Below are positions 1 through 8,987 of a DNA stretch of 64,000 bases, piece by piece. The notes under the pieces were generated by a model. That model was not told where the DNA came from. It did not search any database and was given only the letters and a program-made list of their open reading frames with translations. The stretch is taken from contig NZ_JXQC01000003.1 of the NCBI RefSeq assembly GCF_001305965.1, positions 930,001 to 994,000 of the forward strand, in the 5' to 3' direction. A program made the position numbers and the translations under genes. How positions within the stretch are numbered: position 1 is the first letter of the stretch; every line of letters begins with the position of its first letter. The DNA is from Erythrobacter sp. SG61-1L. Lineage in GTDB: Bacteria; Pseudomonadota; Alphaproteobacteria; Sphingomonadales; Sphingomonadaceae.

Positions 1-1513
1 TCTGGCGGATCGCACCCTGTTCCTGGCGCGTGACCGACTGGGCGTGAAGCCGATCTTCATGGCACAGCTCAGCGATGGCAGCCTTGCCTTTGCATCTGAA
101 TTGAAGGGCTTGCTCGCCCATCCGATGCTGCGTCGCGAGGCTGATCCGCTGGCGATCGAGGATTATCTCACTTGGGGCTATGTGCCCGATCATCGTTCGA
201 TCCTGAAGGGTGTGGAGAAGCTGCCCGCTGGCCATTACCGGCTGCTGCGGCATGATGCATCGCCCGCCGCGCCGGTGAAATGGTGGGACGTCAGCTTTGC
301 CGAGCGTCGCCGGAGTTCCGATGCCGATCTGGGCGCGGAACTGCTGCACCATCTGCGCGAGGCGGTGACGTCTCGCATGGTGTCCGATGTGCCGCTGGGC
401 GCGTTCCTTTCCGGCGGGGTGGATAGTTCCAGTGTCGTCGCCCTTATGGCCGAAGCGAGCCGGGAGCCGGTGCGCACATGTTCCATCGGCTTCGATGTCG
501 CGTCGGAGGATGAGACATCCTACGCCAGCGAAGTAGCCCGGCTGTTCGCGACCGATCATCGCAGCCGCACAGTCGCAGCGGACGATTTCGCGGAGCTGGA
601 CCGGCTTGCTTCCATGTTCGACGAGCCATTTGCGGATGCATCTGCCTTGCCGACATGGCGCGTATGCCAGTTGGCGCGCGAGCATGTTACCGTGGCTCTG
701 TCCGGTGACGGGGCTGACGAGGCATTTGCCGGTTATCGGCGGCAGATATTCCAATCGCATGAAGAACGGGTGCGCTCGGTCCTTCCTGCGGCACTGCGTG
801 GCCCTGTCTTCGGCACTCTGGGCGCGCTCTATCCCAAGGCAGACTGGGCGCCGCGTATGCTGCGGGCCAAGGCGACGTTCCAGGCCCTGTCGGTCAATGG
901 TGAGGAGGCCTATGCCGCCGCCCTGGCAGTGAACCGGCCGGAATTGCGCACTTTGCTCTACAGCGACGATTTGCGCGGCAAGCTGGCGGGCTACCGGGCG
1001 GAGCGTCCCTTCGTGGACATGATGCGAGCGGCCCCGGCTCGTTCCGGGCTGGACCGGGCGCAATATGCCGATCTGAAATTCTGGCTGCCGGGCGACATCC
1101 TGACCAAAGTGGATCGAACCAGCATGGCGGTAAGCCTTGAGGCGCGTGAGCCTTTGCTGGACCATCGCCTGATCGAATTTGCCGCCACCCTGCCTGAGCG
1201 GATGCGAGTGCGCGGTAAACAGGGCAAGTGGCTGATGAAGCAGACCATGCGCCGTTACCTGCCGGATTCCATTCTTTTCCGCCCCAAACAGGGCTTCGTC
1301 ACACCCATCGCCCAGTGGCTGCGCGGGCCGCTGGCGAGCGAGGCGAGGGGGATCGCCACCTCTGCCATGATAGCCCGGACAGGGTGGTTCGACGGGGCAC
1401 GGATCGGCCGGATTGCGGAAGATCATATTGCCGGGAGGGCGGACCATTCACGGCTGTTGTGGCAGTTGCTGATGCTCGATCGCTCGCTGAACGGACTGGG
1501 AATTTCAGGCTGA
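1..1513 (+). CDS. Asparagine-synthase-like glutamine amidotransferase, C-terminal part (5' end outside window)
   Basis: The reading frame is open from base 2, so the N-terminal glutamine amidotransferase domain starts outside the window and only its end (ARDRLGVKP, then ASELKGLLAHP) is visible. The ATP-pyrophosphatase domain is complete: the PP-loop SGGVDSSS lies at about bases 411-434 and GDGADEAFAGY near 705-735. About 503 residues are visible. AsnB-family enzymes move an amide from glutamine to an ATP-activated carboxylate. In sphingomonads this variant is often the amidotransferase of the exosortase A/PEP-CTERM exopolysaccharide cluster; that assignment is inferred from overall resemblance and cannot be confirmed without the upstream genes. 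Plain asparagine synthetase is the alternative. Confidence 0.85.
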   Translation, partial: LADRTLFLARDRLGVKPIFMAQLSDGSLAFASELKGLLAHPMLRREADPLAIEDYLTWGYVPDHRSILKGVEKLPAGHYRLLRHDASPAAPVKWWDVSFAERRRSSDADLGAELLHHLREAVTSRMVSDVPLGAFLSGGVDSSSVVALMAEASREPVRTCSIGFDVASEDETSYASEVARLFATDHRSRTVAADDFAELDRLASMFDEPFADASALPTWRVCQLAREHVTVALSGDGADEAFAGYRRQIFQSHEERVRSVLPAALRGPVFGTLGALYPKADWAPRMLRAKATFQALSVNGEEAYAAALAVNRPELRTLLYSDDLRGKLAGYRAERPFVDMMRAAPARSGLDRAQYADLKFWLPGDILTKVDRTSMAVSLEAREPLLDHRLIEFAATLPERMRVRGKQGKWLMKQTMRRYLPDSILFRPKQGFVTPIAQWLRGPLASEARGIATSAMIARTGWFDGARIGRIAEDHIAGRADHSRLLWQLLMLDRSLNGLGISG

Positions 1514-1712
1514 AACAAGCCTGTCGCAAACGCCGCAACTGTCGAATCTGATTGGGGTTTTCCGCCAGGTTTGTTCCGATACGGGTCATTGCCTAGCATT
1601 ATGGTAAACAAAACGTTTGCCAAGGGACTCCTGCTTGACGTAGATTCTTCAATGACTTCTGCGCAGAACATAACAAAAGCGCGGAAAACGGGGGTCGCGA
1701 AAAGAGGGATCT

Positions 1713-2672
1713 ATGGATCGACTGGCGAGCAGTCTCGACAGGAGTGAAACGGGCTCGGAAGGGGCAGAACGCCCCGTGATGGTGCTTGGTGAAGGCGAGG
1801 AACATCTCGTCACTGCCGGCGCCCGGCATCTGGCCATTCCTGACGAGTTATTCAGGCTGAATGAACTGGATGTCCTCTACGAGGATTCCCGGCAGACCCT
1901 GTGGACCTATATGCGGCCTGCAGGCAGGCCGAGCTTCTCTCCCGCAATGCTGGGCGATTTCGTCAATTGGCAGCGGCTGATTGGCGACAATTTCGGGCCG
2001 GGCAAGGTGCCGTTGCGCTATCTGGTGCTGGCCAGCCGATCTCCGGGTGTGTTCTGCTTCGGCGGCGATCTTGAGCTGTTTCAGCGCCTGATCCGCGAGC
2101 GCGATCGCGCCAGCCTTGCGCAATATGGCTACAAATGCGTGGAAATCCTCCAGCGCAACACGCAATGCCTTGATCTGCCGATGCTCACCATCGGACTGGT
2201 CGAAGGCGCTGCGCTAGGCGGCGGGTTTGAGGCGCTGCTTTCCTTCGACTATATCATTGCCGAACGTGGCGCGACCTTCGGGTTGCCGGAAGTGATGTTC
2301 GGCCTGTTCCCCGGCATGGGCGCGCATGCCTATCTGTCGCGTAAGCTAGGCACGGCAATGGCCGACCGCCTGATTGTGTCGAACGAGACCTATACGGCGG
2401 AGCAGATGTACGACCTCGGCATCGTCCACAAGCTGGCCGAGCCGGGCGAAGGCCTTAATGCCTGTCGTGAGTTCATCGACAAGTCGGAAAGGCGCCATGG
2501 CGGGCTGGTCAATGCTCGTAGGGCGATGAAAGTGGCGCAGCCAATCCGGCTTGAGGAAATGAAGCGGATCGTCGACCTGTGGGCCGATGCGGCGCTGCAA
2601 TTGCGTGAGCAAGACCTCAAGGTGATGAGCCGCCTGGCTTCGGCGCAGACGCGACTGGCCCGCGTAGCCTGA
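1713..2672 (+). CDS. rpfF: DSF synthase RpfF-like crotonase-fold enzyme
   Basis: A 319-residue enoyl-CoA hydratase/isomerase-family protein. After a 45-residue N-terminal extension come the segments LWTYMRPAGRPSFSP, FGGDLELF, GAALGGGFEALLS and GLPEVMFGLFPGMGA, typical of diffusible-signal-factor synthases, which dehydrate 3-hydroxyacyl-ACP and release a cis-2-unsaturated fatty acid. E173 and E193 are 20 residues apart, the same spacing as catalytic Glu141/Glu161 known for Xanthomonas RpfF. The ATG at 1713 follows an AGAGGG ribosome site. No rpfC/rpfG sensor genes are in the window. It lies 200 bases downstream of the amidotransferase gene and ends at a strong terminator. A generic crotonase is the alternative. 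Confidence 0.78.
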   Translation: MDRLASSLDRSETGSEGAERPVMVLGEGEEHLVTAGARHLAIPDELFRLNELDVLYEDSRQTLWTYMRPAGRPSFSPAMLGDFVNWQRLIGDNFGPGKVPLRYLVLASRSPGVFCFGGDLELFQRLIRERDRASLAQYGYKCVEILQRNTQCLDLPMLTIGLVEGAALGGGFEALLSFDYIIAERGATFGLPEVMFGLFPGMGAHAYLSRKLGTAMADRLIVSNETYTAEQMYDLGIVHKLAEPGEGLNACREFIDKSERRHGGLVNARRAMKVAQPIRLEEMKRIVDLWADAALQLREQDLKVMSRLASAQTRLARVA

Positions 2673-2688
2673 TCTTTTTGAATGCGTA

Positions 2689-2725
2689 GAAGGGCTGGAT
2701 TGGCTGTGGCCAGTCCGGCCCTTTT
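2689..2725 (+). terminator. Rho-independent terminator after rpfF
   Basis: An imperfect GC-rich stem-loop begins about 17 bases after the rpfF stop. Outer arms AAGGGC and GCCC(TT) and inner arms GGA/TCC and GGC/GCC pair around a short loop, and the right arm runs into TTTT. It separates rpfF from the convergent zapE gene. Confidence 0.7.
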
Positions 2726-2773
2726 GCTGTGCAGGTGCAGCGTACCAGCGCCGAAGTGGCTCTCTTCAGGCTT

Positions 2774-3892
2774 CTACTCGCCTGCGCCGTGGCCTTTGGC
2801 CAAATAGTCGGCGCTTTGCATTTCCATCAGGCGGCTGATGGTCCGATCGAATTCGAAACGTCCGTCACCAGCGGCATATAGAGCTTCTGGTTCGGCCGCA
2901 GCGGCGGCCAGCAGGATGACGTTATGCTCGTAAAGAGCATCGATCAGCGTAACGAAACGCGCGGCCTCGTTGCGTTGATCCGGCCCCATCACCGGAACGC
3001 CGACAAGGATTACCGTGTGATATGTACGGGCAATGGCCAGATAGTCCGCCGCGCCGCGAGCCTCTCCGCACAGGCGCTTGAAGCTGAACACGGCCACGCC
3101 CTTCAGGCTCTTTGGGACGAATAAAGTGCGTCCGCCGCCCACGTCCAGTTCACCGCTGGGCACATGCGCAGCGTCTTCAGGGGCATAGTCGGTCAGGCGA
3201 AAGAACGCCTCGCGCACCTGCGCGGTCGCTTCGGCCCCAAGAGGGGTGTGCCAGGTAGCCATGCCGCCGAGGCGCTGAAGCCGATAGTCGACCGGGCCAT
3301 TGAGCGCCAACACGTCCATTTCCTGTTCGATCAGCGCGATGAAAGGCAGGAAATGCTCCCGATTCAGCCCGTCCTTGTAGAGTTCCGAAGGCGCGCGATT
3401 GGAGGTTGTTACAACTGTTACACCCTCATCCATCATCAGCGCCCGGAACAGGCGGCTCATGATCATCGCGTCAGCGGAATTGTTAACCACCATCTCGTCG
3501 AACGCCAGCACACGCAGGCCTTGCGCAAGCCGTGCCGCTACAAGAGGGATCGGATCTCCGCTCTCGCTCTGGCGGACCTCGCGCATCAGGGCGTGAACTT
3601 CCAGCATGAAGGCGTGAAAGTGGACACGGCGCTTTTCGGGGATCGCCAGCGTTTGGTGAAACAGATCCATCAACATGGATTTGCCCCTTCCAACGCCGCC
3701 CCAAAGATAGGCGCCGCGCGGGTTTTTGGCCTTTCGCCTTAGCAGCTTGCCCAGCAGGCCGGGCTTCTCCTGCCCCAGTTCCAACTCGCGTTGAAGTGCG
3801 TCTAGCCTGGCAGCGGCTGCGCGTTGCTCTGCATCCGGGCGCAATTCGCCAGCGGTCAGCAGTGCCTCATAGCGAGCCAGCATTCCGGTCAT
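2774..3892 (-). CDS. zapE: Cell division protein ZapE (AFG1-like ATPase)
   Basis: A 372-residue P-loop ATPase of the AFG1/ZapE family. The Walker A motif GGVGRGKS is at residues 65-72, preceded by the family signature RGAYLWG and followed by RRVHFHAFMLEVH; a Walker-B-like LAFDEM follows. ZapE is known as a division-associated ATPase acting at the Z-ring, and eukaryotic AFG1 works in mitochondrial protein quality control. The start codon shares one base with the stop of the upstream GFA-family gene (TGATG), so it is translated as the last gene of an sdhB-GFA-zapE unit. In alphaproteobacteria zapE commonly lies near TCA-cycle genes, consistent with sdhB here. Confidence 0.9.
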   Translation of the reverse strand: MTGMLARYEALLTAGELRPDAEQRAAAARLDALQRELELGQEKPGLLGKLLRRKAKNPRGAYLWGGVGRGKSMLMDLFHQTLAIPEKRRVHFHAFMLEVHALMREVRQSESGDPIPLVAARLAQGLRVLAFDEMVVNNSADAMIMSRLFRALMMDEGVTVVTTSNRAPSELYKDGLNREHFLPFIALIEQEMDVLALNGPVDYRLQRLGGMATWHTPLGAEATAQVREAFFRLTDYAPEDAAHVPSGELDVGGGRTLFVPKSLKGVAVFSFKRLCGEARGAADYLAIARTYHTVILVGVPVMGPDQRNEAARFVTLIDALYEHNVILLAAAAAEPEALYAAGDGRFEFDRTISRLMEMQSADYLAKGHGAGE

Positions 3893-4329
3893 CAGCGGGA
3901 ATGGTTCTCGCGCGGTTGCATCGCTTCGAACTTGGGGAGATCGGGATCGAAACGGTCCCAGCTTGGCGCGTCCTTCAAGTAGATCACGCTTTGCGGATTC
4001 GCCGCGCTGGGATCATCGAGCGACCCGGCCTGAACCATGATGTGCTCGCCGGGCAGGTCGCCTGAAGTGTAGAGGCGCCCGGCGCAAGTGCCGCAGAAAT
4101 GCCGCGTTACGCTGCCGCCGGTTTCGCCGACATTGGTGTAGGTTGCTGGCGTGCCTTGCAGTTCGAGCTGGCTCTTGTGAATGCCGACAATCGTTGTGTG
4201 GCCAGTGCCGGTCGCCTTCTGACAATCCTTGCAGCAGCATTGCGAAACGAACAGACTGGGGCCGGTCAACCTGTAGCGGATCGCACCGCACAGGCATCCG
4301 CCTTCCAGAACCTGGCCAGCTTCAACCAT
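3892..4329 (-). CDS. GFA-family zinc-binding protein (formaldehyde-activating-enzyme-like)
   Basis: A 145-residue protein with the CENP-V/GFA fold. The cysteine pattern GGCLCGAIRYR, then SQCCCKDCQKATG, and a later FCGTCAG supply the two zinc sites of the family. I chose the ATG at 4329 because it starts just before the conserved EGGCLCG segment and only 4 bases after the sdhB stop; an upstream in-frame ATG would overlap sdhB. Glutathione-dependent formaldehyde activation is known for one family member only, so the substrate here is unknown. It is cotranscribed with sdhB and zapE by position. Confidence 0.85.
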   Translation of the reverse strand: MVEAGQVLEGGCLCGAIRYRLTGPSLFVSQCCCKDCQKATGTGHTTIVGIHKSQLELQGTPATYTNVGETGGSVTRHFCGTCAGRLYTSGDLPGEHIMVQAGSLDDPSAANPQSVIYLKDAPSWDRFDPDLPKFEAMQPRENHSR

Positions 4330-4333
4330 GGTG

Positions 4334-5119
4334 TCAGGCGTGCCTTTCGGCCTGCATCTTCTTGATTTCCGCGATCGCGCGGGCCGGGCTAAGCCCCTTG
4401 GGGCAGGCATTGGCGCAATTCATGATCGTGTGGCAGCGATAGAGGCGGAAGGGATCTTCCAGCTCGTCCAGTCGCTCACCGGTCATTTCGTCGCGGCTGT
4501 CGGCCAGCCAGCGATAGGCCTGCAGCAGGATCGCCGGGCCGAGGAATTTGTCCGAATTCCACCAGTAGCTGGGGCACGAGGTGGAGCAGCAGGCGCACAG
4601 AATGCACTCATACAGACCGTCCAGCTTCTCGCGCTGTTCCGGGCTTTGCAGACGCTCCTTGCCCGAAGGGGTGGGGCTGACGGTCTGCAGCCAGGGACGG
4701 ATCGAGGCATACTGGGCGTAGAAATGAGTGAAATCGGGCACGAGATCCTTCACCACTTCCATATGCGGCAGCGGGGTGATGCGGATTTCGCCCGAACCGC
4801 AATCCTCGATCGCGGTGGTGCAGGCCAGGCCGTTCTTGCCATTGATGTTCATCGCGCAGGAACCGCAGATGCCTTCGCGGCAGGAACGACGGAAGGTCAG
4901 CGTGGGATCGACCTCATTCTTGATCTTGATGAGCGCGTCCAGCACCATCGGGCCGGTCTTCTCCAGATCCAGTTCGAACGTATCGAAGCGCGGATTTTCG
5001 CCGCTGTCCGGATCGTAGCGATAGACCTTGAACTTCTTCGGCGCGGCGGCGCCTGCTGCCGAATGGTCGCGGCTCTTGCCGGTGATCTTGCTGTTCGCGG
5101 GGAGAGTGAAGGTTGCCAT
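4334..5119 (-). CDS. sdhB: Succinate dehydrogenase iron-sulfur subunit
   Basis: A 261-residue SdhB, the electron-transfer subunit of complex II at the cytoplasmic face of the inner membrane. The N-terminal ferredoxin domain has [12 protein letters not shown] and a later C for the [2Fe-2S] centre; the C-terminal domain has [12 protein letters not shown] for [4Fe-4S] and [14 protein letters not shown] for [3Fe-4S]. The ATG at 5119 begins [11 protein letters not shown], usual for alphaproteobacterial SdhB; the frame is open for 93 codons further upstream but that stretch looks non-coding. No sdhC, sdhD or sdhA is adjacent: a divergent methyltransferase gene lies upstream. Confidence 0.95.
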   Translation of the reverse strand: MATFTLPANSKITGKSRDHSAAGAAAPKKFKVYRYDPDSGENPRFDTFELDLEKTGPMVLDALIKIKNEVDPTLTFRRSCREGICGSCAMNINGKNGLACTTAIEDCGSGEIRITPLPHMEVVKDLVPDFTHFYAQYASIRPWLQTVSPTPSGKERLQSPEQREKLDGLYECILCACCSTSCPSYWWNSDKFLGPAILLQAYRWLADSRDEMTGERLDELEDPFRLYRCHTIMNCANACPKGLSPARAIAEIKKMQAERHA

Positions 5120-5287
5120 CGGTGCGATCCTGCTGAGTCCCGTCCTCTCTAGCGATTGTGCGGCGCGGGGCAAGGCACCGGGACGTGAAAAAGACCATTG
5201 CGTCATCGCCTTCAGCCAGCCCATTACCTTGCACAAGAGAACTGGCGGCCGGCGCAACGACGCATGGCCCGAATGAGGGGATGATGG

Positions 5288-5923
5288 ATGGGCCTTCGGC
5301 ACTGGTATGAGGAGACGATTCTCCCCAAGATCATCAAATGCGCCTGCAACGACGAGCGTATTGAGGAGCTGCGCGCCCATGTGGTGCCACTGGCGCAAGG
5401 AAGCGTGTTCGAACTGGGCTGCGGGGGCGGCCTGAACCAGAAGCTCTATGATCCCAAACGCGTGACGGCCTTCGCCGCGATCGATCCTTCACCTGCCATG
5501 CTGGACGGCGCGCTGAAGGCTGCGCAGGAGAAGGGCTGGCCCGCCGACATCCGGCAGGGCCGAGGCGAGGCCATTCCGTTTGAAAACGAAACTTTCGACA
5601 CGGTTGTGTGCACCTACACCATGTGTTCGGTCGACAATCAGGAACTGGTGCTGAAGGAAATGCGGCGTATCCTCAAGCCTGGCGGCAAACTGCTGTTCCT
5701 GGAGCATGGCCGGGCGCCGGAAGTGAAGGTCTATCGTCATCAGCGGATGATCGAGCCGGTCTGGAAGCGCATGATGGGCAATTGCCACCTGACCCGCGAA
5801 GTGGCTGGCGCCGTCAGTCGCGGCGGGTTCGAAGTGCAGGACATGTCAAACACCTACATGGACAAGATGCCTCGTTGGGCCGGGTTCATGGAGTGGGGCG
5901 TGGCCGTAAAGGCGGGAAATTGA
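5288..5923 (+). CDS. Class I SAM-dependent methyltransferase
   Basis: A 211-residue Rossmann-fold methyltransferase with motif [12 protein letters not shown], an acidic-strand region [24 protein letters not shown] and the post-motif [16 protein letters not shown]. The EHGR segment and overall length resemble the METTL7/phospholipid N-methyltransferase-like group, but the substrate cannot be read from the sequence. The ATG at 5288 is the third of three clustered ATGs and the only one in frame. It lies 25 bases before the aconitase X gene on the same strand, so the three genes to 7687 may form one operon. Confidence 0.85.
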   Translation: MGLRHWYEETILPKIIKCACNDERIEELRAHVVPLAQGSVFELGCGGGLNQKLYDPKRVTAFAAIDPSPAMLDGALKAAQEKGWPADIRQGRGEAIPFENETFDTVVCTYTMCSVDNQELVLKEMRRILKPGGKLLFLEHGRAPEVKVYRHQRMIEPVWKRMMGNCHLTREVAGAVSRGGFEVQDMSNTYMDKMPRWAGFMEWGVAVKAGN

Positions 5924-5948
5924 GCGGACAGGAAGGCGAGGGCGCGCG

Positions 5949-7238
5949 ATGGTTCAACTGACGAATGAAGAACGGGCCATGCTGGACGGCGATCAGGGGA
6001 TTGCTGTCCAGCGAGCGATGGAACTGCTGGTCCGCTATGCCGAGGCGCTGGATGCGGATCGCTTCGTATACACAAACAACATCGCCGGCGTGCCTGGTTC
6101 CTCGCCGCAATGGGTGAAGGACTATTACGCAGCCGATGGCGGGGATTATCGCGCGGTTTTCTGCCGGTTCGATCTGGATGCCGATGACGTGTTCGACGTG
6201 CCCCGGATGAACGCCTTTTCCTGCCATCTGCAAGGCGGAATGGACCCGGTGCTGTGGCGCGAACAGGGGATGAGTGAAGAGGCCTTCGCCAATTTCGCCT
6301 CTGACGAGCGCGAGGTTGCGGCCCATGGCATTCAGGTTCTGAAGACTTGCACGCCCTATCTGGCTGGCAATGTGCCGGTGATGGGTGAGCACTGTGCCTG
6401 GATGGAATCTTCCGCCGTGGTGCTGTGCAACTCCGTGCTGGGTGGGCGGACCAATTGCGAAGGGCGGGAATCCACCAGCGCGGCCATGCTCGCGAAACGT
6501 GTGCCCAATTGGGGTTTTCACCGGGACGAGTTCCGCCGAGGGCACCATGCAGTGCAAGTGGATTATCCCGTGGACTCGATCTTCGAATGGGGGATGCTCG
6601 GCTATTTCACCGGCGATGCGGTGCAGGATGCCATCCCCGTTCTGGACGGACGGATCGAGCAGCCCAGTCTGATCCGCCACAAGCATTTCGGTGCGGCGGC
6701 GGCATCGTCCGGCGGGGTGGAGATGTACCACATGGTGGGCATCACGCCGGAGGCGTCGAGCAGGGAATCCGCATTCGGCGGGGCGGATTGTGGGGAGCGC
6801 TTCGTCTACGATGCAGCGGCCCGCAAACGGATTTACGAGACGCTCAACAGCGTCGGTTCGTGTGAGGATGTCGATTTCGTGATGCTGGGCTGTCCGCATT
6901 ACTCCATCGAACAGATCGCCGAAGTGGCTGCGCTGCTGGAGGGCCGCCGCGTGCATGAGAACTCGGCGCTGTGGGTCTTCACCAGCCGGGCAGTGAAGGC
7001 CACTGCCGATGCCAATGGCTACACTAAAGCGCTCAGGGAAGCAGGGGCCTTGCTGATGACGGACACTTGTTCCTCAATCAGCCGGATCGCCCCGCCGGGG
7101 GCGAAGGTTGCTGCACTCGATAGCGCGAAGCAGGTACACTATCTGCCTGCAATGATGGGCTTGGAAGGCTGGTACGGCACCACCGCGCAATGCGTGGACG
7201 CGGCGTGTACCAGCAAGTGGCGGGGAGGGCTGGCATGA
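5949..7238 (+). CDS. Aconitase X large (catalytic) subunit, DUF521 family
   Basis: A 429-residue AcnX catalytic-domain protein. Family signatures are LDGDQGIAVQRAMELL near the N-terminus, CTPYLAGNVPVMGEHCAW, ESSAVVLCNSVLGGRTNCEG, and a C-terminal DTCSSIS cysteine site. Characterised AcnX enzymes are hydro-lyases with an iron-sulfur centre: cis-3-hydroxy-L-proline dehydratase in bacteria and phosphomevalonate dehydratase in archaea. The stop overlaps the start of the swivel-subunit gene (ATGA), so this is a split, two-polypeptide AcnX. No proline-catabolic gene is nearby, so the substrate is open. Confidence 0.88.
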   Translation: MVQLTNEERAMLDGDQGIAVQRAMELLVRYAEALDADRFVYTNNIAGVPGSSPQWVKDYYAADGGDYRAVFCRFDLDADDVFDVPRMNAFSCHLQGGMDPVLWREQGMSEEAFANFASDEREVAAHGIQVLKTCTPYLAGNVPVMGEHCAWMESSAVVLCNSVLGGRTNCEGRESTSAAMLAKRVPNWGFHRDEFRRGHHAVQVDYPVDSIFEWGMLGYFTGDAVQDAIPVLDGRIEQPSLIRHKHFGAAAASSGGVEMYHMVGITPEASSRESAFGGADCGERFVYDAAARKRIYETLNSVGSCEDVDFVMLGCPHYSIEQIAEVAALLEGRRVHENSALWVFTSRAVKATADANGYTKALREAGALLMTDTCSSISRIAPPGAKVAALDSAKQVHYLPAMMGLEGWYGTTAQCVDAACTSKWRGGLA

Positions 7239-7687
7239 GCGAGGCAGAAGCAATCGAGCGGCCCGCGAAGGCCGGCGGCGAGCCTCGACTGGTACTCCAT
7301 GGGCGCAAGGTTGTCGGCGGAGTGGTGGAGGGCGAGGCCATCGTCACTCATGACACGATCTCGGGCTGGGGCGGAATCGATTCCATGACCGGCACGATCA
7401 TCGAAAGCCGCCACGAACTTGTCGGGCAGAGCTTTGCAGGCAAGGTGCTGATCTTTCCGGGTGCCAAGGGTTCTTCGGGCTGGTCTGGCGCGTTTCATAC
7501 CACGCGGATTGCCGGAGTGGCCCCGCTGGCCATGGTATTCAACATCATGACCACCAAAGCGGCACTTGGCGCGGTAGTGATGCGCGTGCCGACCGTGACT
7601 GCACTGGATGGTGACCCGTGCGAACTGATCCGCACCGGCGACTGGGTGCGCGTCGACGGCGACGCCGGGACAGTTTCGGTCTGGTAG
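7235..7687 (+). CDS. Aconitase X small (swivel) subunit, DUF126 family
   Basis: A 150-residue swivel-domain protein, the small AcnX partner. LHGRKVVGGVVEGEAIV near residues 16-32, DTISGWGGIDSMTG and FPGAKGSSGWSGAFHT match the family; the serine of the GSS segment is the conserved active-site region. Start at ATG 7235 overlaps the large-subunit stop by four bases, so 1:1 coupled translation is expected. It ends 18 bases before the 3' end of a convergent amidohydrolase gene. Confidence 0.88.
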   Translation: MSEAEAIERPAKAGGEPRLVLHGRKVVGGVVEGEAIVTHDTISGWGGIDSMTGTIIESRHELVGQSFAGKVLIFPGAKGSSGWSGAFHTTRIAGVAPLAMVFNIMTTKAALGAVVMRVPTVTALDGDPCELIRTGDWVRVDGDAGTVSVW

Positions 7688-7694
7688 GGGCAGT

Positions 7695-7727
7695 AGCTGG
7701 CGGGCTTAGTCGACCAGCTCGCCAGCT
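7695..7727 (+). terminator. Possible terminator hairpin after the AcnX genes
   Basis: Inverted repeat AGCTGGCG (7695-7702) and CGCCAGCT (7720-7727) around a 17-base loop, followed by TTC only. It starts 7 bases after the AcnX small-subunit stop and runs into the end of the convergent amidohydrolase gene. The long loop and weak T tract make this tentative. Confidence 0.35.
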
Positions 7728-8983
7728 TTCACGACTTTGGCAGGATGTTCCAGCACGGTGACATCCGTCAGCGGATCCCCGCTCACCGCTACCATGTCGG
7801 CCCATGCGCCGGGCTTGAGCGTGCCGACCTGGCCGTTCTGGCCAAGGGCATCGGCAGCGTTCAGCGTGGCGGCGCGGATGGCGTCGAGCGGGGCCATCCC
7901 GTATTCGACCATGATCCTGAACTGGCCGGCGGCGGTTTCATGCGGCATCACGCCCGCATCGGTGCCGAAGGCCATTTTGACGCCAGCTTTGAATGCCTTG
8001 CGAAAATTGTCGCGCTGGATCTGGGCGACTTCGCGGTCCTTTCGCAGATTGTCTTCCAGCACGCCATTCGCCTTGCCGGTGGCCTGGGTGTATTCGGTGT
8101 TGAAAACGTCCATCACCAGATAGGTGCCGTGTTCCTTGGCGAGGCGAATGCCTTCGTCGTCGATCAGGCTGGCATGTTCGATCGTGTCGATGCCGCCTCG
8201 AATGGCGGCCTTGATACCGTTGGCGCCGTGGGCATGGGCGGCCACCTTGAGGCCCCACAGATGCGCTTCATCGGCAATGGCGCGCAATTCCGCCTCAGTC
8301 AGTTGCTGCTGGCCCGGTTCCGTATTGCGAGAGAAGACGCCGCCAGTGGCGCAGACCTTGATGACCTCAGCGCCGTATTTGCGCTGCTCGCGCACACGCT
8401 TGCGCAATTCGTCCACGCTGTCGCCCACGCCGGGGCTTTTCGCTTCGAAGCTGGGCGGCAGGAAGGTTTCATCGCAATGGCCGCCGGTTGCACCCAATGC
8501 ATAATTGGCATTCACGATGCGTGGGCCACTGATCCAGCCGGCTTCGATCGCCTGATCGACCCCGGCCACATTATAGTCGGAATCGCCGACATTGCGCACG
8601 GTCGTGAAACCCGCTTTCAGCATGCGCTGCGCATTCACTACACCGATGACGGTCCAGAAGCGGTCGGTGAATTCCAGCGCGTTGTAGCCGCCATATTCCG
8701 GCCGCCCATCGAGATGGACATGCATGTCGATCAGGCCCGGCAGAACGGTGAGGCCGGACAGGTCGACCACGTCCGCACCGGCGGGCGCCTGTGCGCCGGG
8801 GGTGACAGTCTCGACCTTGCCATCGATGACCTTGATCAGTGGATCGGCGACATACTTGCCGCCTTCCACATCAAGCATCCTTGAGGCCTTGATGTAGACC
8901 GTCCCGGCCGTTGCTGGCCCCGCCAATGTTGCCGCGAGCGCGGTGGCGATGGCGAGGTTCCTGACGGCCGGGAGGATCTTCAT
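7706..8983 (-). CDS. Exported metal-dependent amidohydrolase
   Basis: A 425-residue amidohydrolase-superfamily protein with a clear signal peptide (hydrophobic LAIATALAATLAGPATAG, residues about 10-27). Metal-site motifs are DMHVHLD, the lysine region AEVIKVCATGGV, HAHG, DTIEHAS and GTDAGV, all in order. It resembles the prolidase/imidazolonepropionase-like group of periplasmic hydrolases that cleave N-acyl amino acids or Xaa-Pro dipeptides; the substrate is unknown. The start follows the RNase E stop by 4 bases and its ribosome site (GGAG) lies in the last rne codons, so it may be read as the second gene of an rne transcript. Confidence 0.88.
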   Translation of the reverse strand: MKILPAVRNLAIATALAATLAGPATAGTVYIKASRMLDVEGGKYVADPLIKVIDGKVETVTPGAQAPAGADVVDLSGLTVLPGLIDMHVHLDGRPEYGGYNALEFTDRFWTVIGVVNAQRMLKAGFTTVRNVGDSDYNVAGVDQAIEAGWISGPRIVNANYALGATGGHCDETFLPPSFEAKSPGVGDSVDELRKRVREQRKYGAEVIKVCATGGVFSRNTEPGQQQLTEAELRAIADEAHLWGLKVAAHAHGANGIKAAIRGGIDTIEHASLIDDEGIRLAKEHGTYLVMDVFNTEYTQATGKANGVLEDNLRKDREVAQIQRDNFRKAFKAGVKMAFGTDAGVMPHETAAGQFRIMVEYGMAPLDAIRAATLNAADALGQNGQVGTLKPGAWADMVAVSGDPLTDVTVLEHPAKVVKAGELVD

Positions 8984-8987
8984 TGGA

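Noticed and set aside
1601-1712. A possible short gene before rpfF beginning at ATG 1601
   Set aside because: It would run into the rpfF start in another frame, has no ribosome site, and its translation shows no conserved feature.
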